In this document: positions 1 through 8,123 of the stretch, in pieces | Layout: each line of letters starts with the position of its first letter | Numbering within the stretch: the stretch's first letter is position 1 | Source: Romboutsia lituseburensis DSM 797 | GTDB taxonomy: Bacteria; Bacillota; Clostridia; Peptostreptococcales; Peptostreptococcaceae | Reading direction: 5' to 3' | DNA: 64,000 bases | Assembly (NCBI RefSeq): GCF_900103615.1 | Contig: NZ_FNGW01000003.1 | Span: forward strand, 310,001 to 374,000 | Translations under genes and position numbers: made by a program | Notes under the pieces: model-generated | What the model was told of the DNA's origin: nothing | What the model saw: only the letters and a program-made list of their open reading frames with translations | The model's database searches: none

Positions 1-2268
1 ATTATTAGAAAGGTTTATGACAATATTAATATTAAATTACCAACACTTGAAAAAGAGAATAATATTGTAGACATAGATCCTTTTACTGTTTTTGGATTGT
101 TTAATAAAGGCATAAAAGATGAAAATAGAACTATTATTATAACTGAATTTGCAAAGCTTCTAAATATAAATTTAGAAGTGCCAACTGATTTTTCGGGTAT
201 ACCTTTACTTAATAATATGTCTTCAACTTTTTATAAATTTGAGGGATATAGAAAAGAAGATGATATTGATAACTTATGGAAAGTATTTGAATATGCAATC
301 AAATATGATGAAAATCAAAATGACGAAGATGAATTAAATTTAATTAATTACTATGATAAAACAATAGCACAAAAGGGTGTAAAATGGAAATTAAGTATGG
401 GATTATTTTGGATAAGGCCTTATAGATATATTAATCTTGATGAACAAAACAGAACATTTATTTGTAATGAGAAAAATAATTTAAATACAGTAAAATCAAT
501 ATTTCCAAATATTGAAAAGGGACATGTTCCAAATGGTAAGCAGTATATAGATATATCAAATGAGTGTAAAAGGCTTGTTGAGAGTGGTAATTATAAGTTT
601 AAGAATTTTATTGAGATGTCTCATTGTTCTTGGTCTAATAAATCAAATAATCTACCAGAAGATTATATTGTAGATACAAAAGAGGGGGATGATGCAAAAG
701 TGAGTAGTAGAAATAATCAGATATCAAAAAATACAATATTATATGGTCCTCCAGGTACAGGAAAGACTTATAATGTTTGCAACAAAGCTTTAGAGATAAT
801 AGACCATGAAAAATACAAAGATATCATAAATAATCCTTCAAAGAGAGATGAAGTAGTGAAAGAATTTAACAAGCTAAAAGAAGATGGACTTATTGGATTT
901 TGCACATTCCATCAATCATATTCATACGAAGACTTTGTAGAAGGTCTAAGAAGTAATGGTAGCGGAGGATTTGAGCCTAAGGATGGTATATTTAAACAAA
1001 TATGTGAAAGTACATCAGTAAAAGCTCAAACAGAACTACCAAAATATGAATTTGACCAAAATCAAATATCAGTACACAAAATGTCTTTAGGGGATACTAG
1101 CAGCAAAGAAGATAACATATATGAATACTGTATAAAAAACAATTGTATATCTCTAGGATGGGGAGAAAATATAGATTACTCAAATTGTAATGATAGAGAA
1201 TCTATAAAGCAAATATTTAAAGAAAACTTTCCAGAATCTAGTGACAATAGTTTTGATATAAATGCTATAAATAGATTTAAACATATAATCCAAGAAGGTG
1301 ATTTAGTAATAATATCACAAGGAAACCACAAAGCAAGAGCTATAGGTAAAATTACAGGGGATTATTACTACGATTCTAATACAGAAATTAGATATAATCA
1401 TTTTAGAAAAGTAGAATGGCTTTATAACGGAGAAGCAATAGATGTAAAAAGAATACTAAAGGATAAAGTATTTTCTCAACAATCAATATATACATTCTAC
1501 AATGAAGATTTAAAGTTTGATAATATAAAAGAGCTTATATCAGAAAAGCCCATAGAAAATAAAGCTAAAAATTACGTGCTTATAATAGATGAAATAAATA
1601 GAGGTAATATATCTAAAATATTTGGAGAGCTTATAACGCTTATAGAAGAAGACAAAAGAATCGGTGAGAGAAATGAATTAAAAGTAAGTCTTCCATATTC
1701 AAATGAATCTTTTGGTGTGCCAAATAATTTATACATAATAGGAACGATGAATACAGCGGATAGATCAATAGCACTACTTGATACTGCACTTAGAAGAAGA
1801 TTTGATTTTGAAGAGTATATGCCTAATGAAGAATTACTTTCAAAAGATGTAGAAGGAGTAAATGTGTCTAAGTTATTAAAAACTATAAATGATAGAATTG
1901 AGTTTTTACTTGATAGAGATCATACAATAGGACATACATATTTTATAAAAGATAATTTAACTTTTGAAGACCTTGTATCTATTATGAAAAATAAGATTAT
2001 TCCTCTACTTCAAGAGTATTTCTATGATGATTTTGAAAAAATAGAAATGGTTTTAGGTGGTAGCGGTAAGGCTTTTAATAATAATTACTTACTAAATAAA
2101 ACAACTATCAAGGCAAGTAGTTTATTTAAAACCAATCAAACTTTTATGTATCCAGACCAAGTTAAATATAGTGTGGTAGAAAATCCTAGTAGAGAAGCTT
2201 TCATAAGAATATATGATGATATAAAAGATGAAGCTTTAGATAATACAACTACATTAGATGGAGAATAG
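1..2268 (+). CDS. mcrB: McrB-type GTPase subunit of the McrBC restriction system (5' end outside window)
   Basis: This is the AAA+ motor subunit of a modification-dependent McrBC restriction system; in the family it hydrolyses GTP and translocates DNA together with McrC. The frame is open from base 1, and the TTG at 97 has no ribosome site, so the true start lies left of the window. Visible motifs: Walker A GPPGTGKT (about 745), the family motif FVEGLR (about 934), Walker B VLIIDEINRG (about 1576), sensor motif MNTADRS (about 1747) and LRRRFDFEE (about 1790). Between FVEGLR and Walker B, at about 1040-1530, sits an insertion that reads like an EVE/PUA-like base-recognition module (LGWGE, then GDLVIISQGN, AIGKITGDYYYD, FRKVEWL). 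mcrC follows four bases after the stop, so the two are translationally coupled. Family assignment is secure; the EVE-like reading of the insert is inference from pattern. Confidence 0.93.
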   Translation: MIRKVYDNINIKLPTLEKENNIVDIDPFTVFGLFNKGIKDENRTIIITEFAKLLNINLEVPTDFSGIPLLNNMSSTFYKFEGYRKEDDIDNLWKVFEYAIKYDENQNDEDELNLINYYDKTIAQKGVKWKLSMGLFWIRPYRYINLDEQNRTFICNEKNNLNTVKSIFPNIEKGHVPNGKQYIDISNECKRLVESGNYKFKNFIEMSHCSWSNKSNNLPEDYIVDTKEGDDAKVSSRNNQISKNTILYGPPGTGKTYNVCNKALEIIDHEKYKDIINNPSKRDEVVKEFNKLKEDGLIGFCTFHQSYSYEDFVEGLRSNGSGGFEPKDGIFKQICESTSVKAQTELPKYEFDQNQISVHKMSLGDTSSKEDNIYEYCIKNNCISLGWGENIDYSNCNDRESIKQIFKENFPESSDNSFDINAINRFKHIIQEGDLVIISQGNHKARAIGKITGDYYYDSNTEIRYNHFRKVEWLYNGEAIDVKRILKDKVFSQQSIYTFYNEDLKFDNIKELISEKPIENKAKNYVLIIDEINRGNISKIFGELITLIEEDKRIGERNELKVSLPYSNESFGVPNNLYIIGTMNTADRSIALLDTALRRRFDFEEYMPNEELLSKDVEGVNVSKLLKTINDRIEFLLDRDHTIGHTYFIKDNLTFEDLVSIMKNKIIPLLQEYFYDDFEKIEMVLGGSGKAFNNNYLLNKTTIKASSLFKTNQTFMYPDQVKYSVVENPSREAFIRIYDDIKDEALDNTTTLDGE

Positions 2269-2272
2269 TTTT

Positions 2273-3535
2273 ATGAGGCATATAACTATTTATGAGTGTT
2301 ATGATAAGCTTAAAATTACAAATGGAGGATCTAATAGATCCATAAGTGTTAAAGAAGCTGATGAGTTAAATCGATACATAGAAAGACAAAAGCTAGATAA
2401 TAGAAATATTATATGGTCAAGAGATGATGTAATATTTATAAATTATGTTGGATTTATAAAGTTATCTACGGTATCCATAGAAATATTACCTAAAGTAAAT
2501 ATAAATAGCAGTGATCATGAAGGTAGTAGAAAATCATTACTTAATATGTTAAGCAAAAGTGGGATAATAAATTTTAATTATTCAAATTTAGGAATGTTAA
2601 GTGTGTATAAAATGGATTTAAATGAAATACTAGCACTAATATTTGCTAAAACTCTTCAAAGTCAATTAATAAGAGGACCGTACTTAGAATATATTAATGT
2701 AGAAGAAAATAGCAAGGCTCTAAAGGGAAGTTTATTAGTTAAAGAACATATTAAAAATATATCTAGATGTAGTAGTGATGTATTTTGCAAGTTTGAAGAA
2801 TTTTCTATAGATAATACATTAAATCAGATATTTAACACTTGTATAAGAAAGACTATAAAAAATGTAAAAAACTCGGAAACTTTAAAGATTCTAAGTCATA
2901 TAAATGTTATATTTTCTGAAGTATCATATATTGATATAAATAATAAGAAATTATTAGCTTATAAGTTTAGTAGGCTAAATTCTAGATTTGAGCCAAGTTT
3001 ATTATTAGCTAAGATGCTTTTAAATGGATATTCATCTATTGGAAATAAAGGTGATGATAAGTCTTTTGCTATATTATTTGAAATGAATGATGTTTATGAA
3101 AGATATATAACTAATTTGCTTAGGCTAAATTTAGATAAATACGAAGTTCATTCTCAGCATAATAAGTATAAACTACTTAAGAATGAAAAAACTGATAGAG
3201 ATATATTTTTACTTCAGCCAGATATCGTTATAGAGGTTGAAGGTAAGGAAAAGTTAATTATAGACACTAAATGGAAAAAGATTGATGGAAGTTTAAATAG
3301 GCATGGTGTAAAGAGAGATGATTTTTATCAGATGTATGCTTATTTAACTAGATATGAAGATGTGAAAAGTGCTATTTTGTTATATCCTAGTAGCAGTGAT
3401 AGTAGTAGTGAGTATTTAGAGTCTTGGTATCTAGAGCATAATAAGAATAAAAAGATAAGGGTATATGCAGTAAGTCTTTATGATGAAGTAAAGACATTAG
3501 AGACTCTTAAGGATATAGTTGAAAATAATATTTAA
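2273..3535 (+). CDS. mcrC: McrC-type nuclease subunit of the McrBC restriction system
   Basis: McrC is the partner of McrB and carries the DNA-cleaving PD-(D/E)XK nuclease. The C-terminal third shows the signature QPDIVIEVEGK followed by LIIDTKWKK (about 3214-3282), giving the acidic pair and the Lys. An ATG at 2258 overlaps mcrB, but the ATG at 2273 sits eight bases after TGGAGA (2259-2264), so I take 2273 as the start (420 aa, starting MRHITIYECY). It lies four bases after the mcrB stop in the same operon, which ends in a strong terminator at 3616-3653. Length is normal for McrC. No truncation is visible. Confidence 0.92.
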   Translation: MRHITIYECYDKLKITNGGSNRSISVKEADELNRYIERQKLDNRNIIWSRDDVIFINYVGFIKLSTVSIEILPKVNINSSDHEGSRKSLLNMLSKSGIINFNYSNLGMLSVYKMDLNEILALIFAKTLQSQLIRGPYLEYINVEENSKALKGSLLVKEHIKNISRCSSDVFCKFEEFSIDNTLNQIFNTCIRKTIKNVKNSETLKILSHINVIFSEVSYIDINNKKLLAYKFSRLNSRFEPSLLLAKMLLNGYSSIGNKGDDKSFAILFEMNDVYERYITNLLRLNLDKYEVHSQHNKYKLLKNEKTDRDIFLLQPDIVIEVEGKEKLIIDTKWKKIDGSLNRHGVKRDDFYQMYAYLTRYEDVKSAILLYPSSSDSSSEYLESWYLEHNKNKKIRVYAVSLYDEVKTLETLKDIVENNI

Positions 3536-3615
3536 AACCGTGAGTTAGCAGAAGGTATAGGTATTAATATTTAAATGTAATTTTACATAAAGTAGATAAT
3601 AAGTAAATGATAAAA

Positions 3616-3653
3616 AGATAGTTGATGTTATATAAAATCAACTATCTTTTTTA
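3616..3653 (+). terminator. Intrinsic terminator of mcrBC
   Basis: An 11-bp perfect stem (AGATAGTTGAT at 3616-3626 with ATCAACTATCT at 3637-3647) is followed by a run of T. It lies about 80 bases after mcrC. Confidence 0.85.
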
Positions 3654-3673
3654 TATAATGCCAACTCCTAGGC

Positions 3674-3727
3674 TTGAGCAACGGACCTGGTTTTAGGTCG
3701 TTGGCGACAGGAGCGAAGCGACTTTTT
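3674..3727. repeat. Copy 1 of the GCAACGGAC bulged-stem element
   Basis: TTGAGCAACGGACCT, six bases, then AGGTCGTTGGCGAC and GAGCGAAGCGAC ending in T6. The left and right arms pair as CAAC-(G bulge)-GACCT with AGGTC-GTTG. The same unit with a shorter stem (GAC/GTC, loop AAA) recurs at 37730-37776, and a decayed one at 61420. GC is far above the surroundings. It lies between mcrC and the convergent Nudix gene and could serve as a terminator; function unknown. Confidence 0.7.
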
Positions 3728-3729
3728 TA

Positions 3730-4122
3730 TTACTCAGATATTAACTTATTTACCGCAGGAATATCAGCAGGAGCCCATCTTAAAGACTCAAGGTTCTCAC
3801 GTCTAAACCATATAAGCTCAGAATGCTCATTAGAAGTTGGAAGTCCTTCAACAATCTTACATCTGATACAGATAAGATTAACTATAACATTTTCGTATTC
3901 ATGAGTATTATCATGGAAAACATCTAAAGCTTTAATTTTACAATCTAGTTCTTCCATTATTTCACGCTCAATAGCATCATTAAGCGATTCTCCACTTTCA
4001 ACCTTACCACCAGGGAACTCCCACATATTTGGAAGCGTCATTTGAGGAGATCTTAGGGCACACAAAACTTCATTATATTCATTTTCTATAATAGCAGCAA
4101 CTACTTTTAAATTTTTTTTCAT
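3730..4122 (-). CDS. MutT/Nudix family hydrolase (8-oxo-dGTP diphosphatase-like)
   Basis: A 130-aa Nudix hydrolase of the MutT type, which in the family cleans oxidised (d)NTPs from the pool. The Nudix box is complete: GGKVESGESLNDAIEREIMEE fits GX5EX7REUXEEXGU except that the final Gly is replaced (ELDCKI). An in-frame GTG at 4131 lies inside the ribosome site GAGGTG itself, so the ATG at 4122 (MKKNLKVVAAIIENEYNEVL) is the start. It is a single gene, convergent with mcrBC. MutT substrate preference is inference from similarity of the short form. Confidence 0.88.
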   Translation of the reverse strand: MKKNLKVVAAIIENEYNEVLCALRSPQMTLPNMWEFPGGKVESGESLNDAIEREIMEELDCKIKALDVFHDNTHEYENVIVNLICIRCKIVEGLPTSNEHSELIWFRRENLESLRWAPADIPAVNKLISE

Positions 4123-4194
4123 AAGATTCACCTCGTTGTTATTTATATATAATTATACAATAGGTTTAGAAATGATTAAATATGTAATATAATT

Positions 4195-4378
4195 TAATTA
4201 TGATTAAAGTGATAGCCTCCAATGTAGCAAAATGGACAAGGTTGCAACTGAGCTTGTATGTTAGGCACTAGAGTTGAAAATTCAAATTATTTGCTAGGGT
4301 GAGGATATGCTTTGACGGGAGCAGGAGCTATAAAGCTATAGAGCATGTTAAAATAAAAAGATATGGGAGAGATATAAT
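4195..4378 (+). other. GC-richer, structured-looking leader upstream of the SAM-like/Mrr genes
   Basis: This spacer of about 180 bases is clearly richer in G and C than the rest of the intergenic DNA and has no open frame: each frame is closed by several stops. Short self-complementary pieces are visible (TTGAAAATTCAA near 4274; AGCTATA/TATAG near 4330). It ends in the GGGAGA ribosome site of the next gene. It could be an uncatalogued leader RNA, a small RNA, or the remains of a gene. I could not match it to a riboswitch I know. Confidence 0.35.
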
Positions 4379-4600
4379 ATGAATGAATTTGAAGAATATT
4401 TAAGATCGTTAGGTACACTAAGTGAAAAATCTATTAAGGATGATATGTCTAGGATAAACATAATGAAAAGTAGAAACATTGATTATACAAAGGGAGAAGA
4501 GTATGTAAAAGCAAAGCTTGAAAAGACTAATTTATCTGAAAGTACTATAAAGAGTTGTTTAAGGTTGTGTAGAAGGTACCAAGAGTATAATATAAAATAG
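4379..4600 (+). CDS. Small SAM-like (integrase N-domain-like) protein
   Basis: A 73-aa protein that looks like a free-standing SAM-like helical domain of the kind found at the N-terminus of tyrosine recombinases and some McrB proteins: EYLRSLGTLSEKSIKDDMSR, then LSESTIKSCLRLCRRYQEY. The start ATG has GGGAGA about nine bases upstream. It is 39 bases ahead of the Mrr-type nuclease, on the same strand, so probably co-transcribed. It may be a DNA-binding helper of the nuclease. There is no catalytic domain. The fold assignment is inference; function is unknown. Confidence 0.6.
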   Translation: MNEFEEYLRSLGTLSEKSIKDDMSRINIMKSRNIDYTKGEEYVKAKLEKTNLSESTIKSCLRLCRRYQEYNIK

Positions 4601-4639
4601 AAATGAATAGAGTACTTAAAGTCAAAGGGAGAGATAAAA

Positions 4640-5677
4640 ATGAATATATGGTTACATAGAATATCTCATTGTATGGATATTTCATATCCATTGATAGATG
4701 AAAATTATCTATCAATAGGATTTTCTGATTTTTGTAACAAGGAATTTTTAGAAAAGACTATAGATGGTGATTGGAAATTTTTTAATAATCGATTTGTAGA
4801 AAAGTGGAGCGATCTAAAAAAGACTAGGCACAACCTATGGAGATTTATTAATGAATTTAAAAGAGGAGACTGGGTTTTAGTTCCATCTTGGGGTGAATTC
4901 TCTATATATGAATTAGAAGAGGAAGTAAAATTGATAAATAAAGATGTACTTCCAAGTAAATTAAAAGAAAGTGGATTTGAAATTAAAGAAGACGGTAAGC
5001 TATACGAAAATAATAATCTTAGAGATATTGGTTTTGTATGGAAGGTAAGACCTATAGCAAAAAATATACCTAGAAAAGAGGTATTTGAAAGATCCCTTAT
5101 ATCTAGAATGAAGATAAGAAATACAAATGCAAATATAACAGATTTAAAAGTTAGCATAGAAAAGATAGTAGATGAATGGAAAAATAATAAATTATCTACT
5201 TTTCATTCAAGTTTATTAGAAAGTATATTAAGTAATGTAGAGAAGAATATTGTTGAAAGGTTAGATCCTGATAAATTAGAACAACTAGTAAAGTGGTATT
5301 TTTATAAAATTGGAGCTAGTGATGTATACATACCATCTAAAAATGAATCAGGAAAAGAAAATGGAGCAGATGCAGATGTTATAGCAACATTTGAAGCTAT
5401 AAAAGTTATTATATATGTACAAGTTAAACACCATCAAGGATGTACGACGGAATGGGCAATAGATCAAATTAATGAATATAAAAATCAAAAAGAAAATTTA
5501 TATGATGAGTATACATACATACCTTGGGTAATAACATCTGCTGACATTTTTTCAGATATAGCAATAAGAAAGGCAAAAGAGTATAATGTAAGATTAATAG
5601 ATAAAACAGGTTTTAGCAAAATGCTAATTGATATTGGATTTAGTGATATAAATGATGCATTTAAAGATAATAAATAA
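4640..5677 (+). CDS. Mrr-type restriction endonuclease with N-terminal EVE-like domain
   Basis: A 345-aa protein in two parts. Residues about 1-150 (IWLHRISH, LSIGFSDF, FINEFKRGDWVLVPSWGEFSIYEL) resemble the EVE/PUA-like modified-base readers seen in modification-dependent restriction enzymes. The C-terminal half is an Mrr_cat nuclease: LVKWYFYKIGASDVYIP, then ENGADADVIA and IIYVQVKHHQG, giving the catalytic D and QxK. The start has GGGAGA seven bases upstream. Together with McrBC next door it suggests a cluster against modified DNA. The nuclease call is good; the reader domain is inferred. Confidence 0.8.
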   Translation: MNIWLHRISHCMDISYPLIDENYLSIGFSDFCNKEFLEKTIDGDWKFFNNRFVEKWSDLKKTRHNLWRFINEFKRGDWVLVPSWGEFSIYELEEEVKLINKDVLPSKLKESGFEIKEDGKLYENNNLRDIGFVWKVRPIAKNIPRKEVFERSLISRMKIRNTNANITDLKVSIEKIVDEWKNNKLSTFHSSLLESILSNVEKNIVERLDPDKLEQLVKWYFYKIGASDVYIPSKNESGKENGADADVIATFEAIKVIIYVQVKHHQGCTTEWAIDQINEYKNQKENLYDEYTYIPWVITSADIFSDIAIRKAKEYNVRLIDKTGFSKMLIDIGFSDINDAFKDNK

Positions 5678-5800
5678 ATCTGGGCTTTCTTATCTAGCAA
5701 TTTTTAATGCAATTATTTTCAGATTTTATTTTTTTAGCAATTTATATGTTAAATAAAAAGTAATTATTGTAAGTAGAATCATAATTTTTATAAAAGCTAT

Positions 5801-5917
5801 ATGGTAGTACAAAAATCGTATAGTGCGAACTATTTACAGGGGGTTAAATTGAATATAATAAGTATAACGGCACGGCTATTAAGGTTGTGTAGCAAGATGT
5901 TAAAGGAGAGAATACAT
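5801..5917 (+). pseudogene. Decayed 3' piece of a second SAM-like gene
   Basis: The frame upstream of the next gene translates to QGVKLNIISITARLLRLCSK, which parallels ESTIKSCLRLCRRYQEY of the small protein at 4379-4600. The two share the 14-mer TTAAGGTTGTGTAG. There is no proper start or ribosome site, and the frame runs into the real start at 5918. It reads best as the remnant of a duplicated gene, though short similarity by chance is possible. Confidence 0.35.
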
Positions 5918-6247
5918 ATGGATAATTTATCAGCTCTTATTATAGGGGCATCAATAGCTATATCAGGATATTACATAGGCAATGGAATAAGTAAGGGTTT
6001 AATATTTTTTAAAAGCAATAACTCTAATTACTCTTCAGATAAATTTGGAGATATTCTATTTCAAGAAAATGAAGATATATCTAATCCTAAATTAGTTAAT
6101 AAAAAATATATAGCTAAGAAACTGGGAGTTTCTAAACATGAAATTGATTATTTAATAAAGGAATATCCAAACATAAAACATATAAATATAAATGGAAATA
6201 TATATTACGATAAGAGTTCAGTGCAAAATTGGATTGATAAAATTTGA
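5918..6247 (+). CDS. Membrane-anchored helix-turn-helix protein
   Basis: A 109-aa protein with one N-terminal hydrophobic segment (LSALIIGASIAISGYYIG, residues about 4-21). After a polar linker comes an excisionase/MerR-like helix-turn-helix: KKYIAKKLGVSKHEIDYLIK, then a wing-like GNIYYDKSSVQNWIDKI. I start it at the ATG at 5918 because AAAGGAGAG lies just upstream at 5902-5910. It follows the Mrr gene and a decayed SAM-like fragment, so it may belong to the defence island. A DNA-binding domain tethered to the membrane is unusual for so small a protein. No known family recognised. Confidence 0.6.
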   Translation: MDNLSALIIGASIAISGYYIGNGISKGLIFFKSNNSNYSSDKFGDILFQENEDISNPKLVNKKYIAKKLGVSKHEIDYLIKEYPNIKHININGNIYYDKSSVQNWIDKI

Positions 6248-6361
6248 GAATAATCAAGACTATATAGTGAGAAATGGCTACTAGCACATCATTTGTTCAA
6301 AATTTATTTAAATAATTTGAATATTATTATCTATAAATATAGATACAGAGAAGGGAACATT

Positions 6362-6814
6362 ATGTTTAACATGAAAAATAAAAAACTAATAGCTATATTT
6401 TTCTTAAGTATAATTTTAGTTATATCAGGAATTGCATATTATAAAAATAAAATAGAGTGGCAGTATAACCCTATTAAAGTTATACAAAAATCTTTTAAAT
6501 TTAAAAATAAACATGATTCTGAGGCATATAAAAAATGTTATAAATATCCAGAATCTATACAAGAAGACAGTATAGATAATATAGAATCAGTAAATATCAT
6601 AAATATAGATAAAGTAAACGATGCAAATTTATATAAATCATTTATAGATAGTAATAATATAGATGAAGAAGATATTGAAATATATAAGGTTAAATATGAT
6701 ATTAAATTTAACGATGAATCAAAGTCATCTATAGGTAATGGAGAGGATGAAATAGACTATATATTAGCAAAGGATCAAAGCTCAAAGTGGAAAATTTATT
6801 CTTGGGGGCGTTAA
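6362..6814 (+). CDS. Hypothetical protein with N-terminal membrane anchor
   Basis: A 150-aa protein not recognised. It begins MFNMKNKKLIAIFF with a single hydrophobic helix (residues about 9-26), then about 120 polar, Asp/Asn/Lys-rich residues that would lie outside the cell. The ATG at 6362 has AGAAGGGA seven bases upstream, so I prefer it to the earlier in-frame ATG at 6293. The C-terminus YILAKDQSSKWKIYSWGR resembles the end of small extracytoplasmic beta-sheet proteins. The anchor is visible; the function is not. Confidence 0.55.
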   Translation: MFNMKNKKLIAIFFLSIILVISGIAYYKNKIEWQYNPIKVIQKSFKFKNKHDSEAYKKCYKYPESIQEDSIDNIESVNIINIDKVNDANLYKSFIDSNNIDEEDIEIYKVKYDIKFNDESKSSIGNGEDEIDYILAKDQSSKWKIYSWGR

Positions 6815-6899
6815 TAGTTTATTAAGTTAAATATTAAAGAAAGGCTACTTTAGGTTTGATAAATATTATTTAGAGCGCTTTAGTAGAATGGTATAAGTT

Positions 6900-7418
6900 A
6901 TGAAAACTTGGGAAGAAGTAATTAAATTTCACGGACATGAATGTCCAGGCTTAGCAATAGGATATGCTGTATCAAAAGCAGCTAAAGAATACTTAGAGCT
7001 AGATTTTTCACAAGATGAAGAAATCGTTTGTGTATCAGAAAATGATGCATGTGGATTAGATGCAATACAAGTAATGCTTGGATGCACTGTAGGAAAAGGT
7101 AACTTATTAATAAGACTTAGAGGGAAGAGCGTATATCATTTTTATAACAGAAAGAACAATAAGTCAGTTAGAATGTGTTTAAAACCAAAGAACAATGATT
7201 TATCTAGGGAAGAATACAAAAATTACTTAATAAATTCTAATCCAATGGAATTATTTGATTTTTCAGAGTCAAATGTAGAGCTTCCAGAAAAAGCTAGAAT
7301 ATTCTTATCAGAAGTTTGTGAAATATGTGGAGAAAAATCATCTGAACAATTTACAAGACTTCAAGAGGGGAAAAAAGTTTGTTTAGATTGTTATAGTGAT
7401 TATAAAAGATTCTTTTAA
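6900..7418 (+). CDS. FmdE-like protein with C-terminal zinc-finger motif
   Basis: A 172-aa FmdE-family protein, named after a subunit associated with formylmethanofuran dehydrogenase. In clostridia such proteins occur alone and have no settled role. The family start is clear: VIKFHGHECPGLAIGYAVSK, with the His/Cys set that binds metal, and ENDACGLDAIQVMLGCTVGKGNL. The C-terminus adds two CxxC pairs (CEICGEKS at about residue 141 and CLDCYSDY at about 164), a small zinc finger. No convincing ribosome site precedes the ATG. It stands alone between terminators. Family assignment is good; function is unknown. Confidence 0.85.
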   Translation: MKTWEEVIKFHGHECPGLAIGYAVSKAAKEYLELDFSQDEEIVCVSENDACGLDAIQVMLGCTVGKGNLLIRLRGKSVYHFYNRKNNKSVRMCLKPKNNDLSREEYKNYLINSNPMELFDFSESNVELPEKARIFLSEVCEICGEKSSEQFTRLQEGKKVCLDCYSDYKRFF

Positions 7419-7457
7419 TAAATCAATGATAAAAGCACGAATAACTTTTTATATTAT

Positions 7458-7511
7458 AAATCGGAGTATAGATGGATTTATGCAAAACTAAATCCGTCTA
7501 TACTCCGATTT
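7458..7511 (+). terminator. Long hairpin (23-bp stem) after the FmdE-like gene
   Basis: A 23-bp arm at 7458-7480 pairs with 7489-7511 across an 8-base loop, with one T-G wobble. It is unusually long for a terminator and only a weak T run follows, so it may act as a bidirectional end or mRNA stabiliser. Confidence 0.65.
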
Positions 7512-7620
7512 GTATTGAATAGAACACTTAGGTAAAAGAGAGCGAAAAATGAATATCTGGGGTTACATATGTACGCATACCATTTAAAAATATAAAAATC
7601 AAATTTAAGGAGATTATTTT

Positions 7621-7965
7621 ATGAAATTAATGAAATTAGCAGAATTAAAAGGACATGATGTATATGAATTTTCATATTTAAACAATTATAATGAAGATTC
7701 TTCTGATGGGCATTGGAGTAGTGAATCTATCTATATTTCAGATGAAGAATTTACGATTTTATCTGAATTTATAGATGCAGCTATAGAAAACTTCAATTAT
7801 TATGGACCTAATAAAATCCATATTGAGCAATGGAATAATGTAAGGTCTAGATTTAATAGTTTAAATGTCAAAGATAATGACATCAAAAAATTTTTCTTAA
7901 ACATAGAATATTGGTTAAAGTCTGACTTAAATAAATCAGATTGTTTTTGGATTTTAGGGTTATAG
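7621..7965 (+). CDS. Orphan acidic hypothetical protein
   Basis: A 114-aa protein without recognised family. It is acidic and aromatic-rich (DGHWSSESIYISDEEF, IEQWNNVRSRF, DCFWILGL), has no signal peptide or membrane segment, and is preceded by AAGGAG eight bases before the ATG. Composition and size are like those of polymorphic-toxin immunity proteins, and another such protein follows at 8124, but no toxin is nearby. The immunity reading is a guess. Confidence 0.5.
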   Translation: MKLMKLAELKGHDVYEFSYLNNYNEDSSDGHWSSESIYISDEEFTILSEFIDAAIENFNYYGPNKIHIEQWNNVRSRFNSLNVKDNDIKKFFLNIEYWLKSDLNKSDCFWILGL

Positions 7966-8123
7966 ATATATTTAGCTATAAAACCTACCATTCAGGTATA
8001 AAAAAAGACCTATCGTGCACATCTTATTTACAAATTAAACTCAGTATAATAATATTTTATTTAAATTCATAGGTAAGAAATTTTACGATATTTTAATATA
8101 AAATATACGGAGGTAAGATAGAG

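Noticed and set aside
3674-3904. Open frame on the plus strand opposite the Nudix gene
   Set aside because: It lies antisense to a complete Nudix gene and begins inside the repeat element; no ribosome site.
5790-5917. End of a group I/II intron or IStron
   Set aside because: The GC-rich bits look intron-like, but no conserved core motifs were found; a decayed SAM-like gene explains the translation better.
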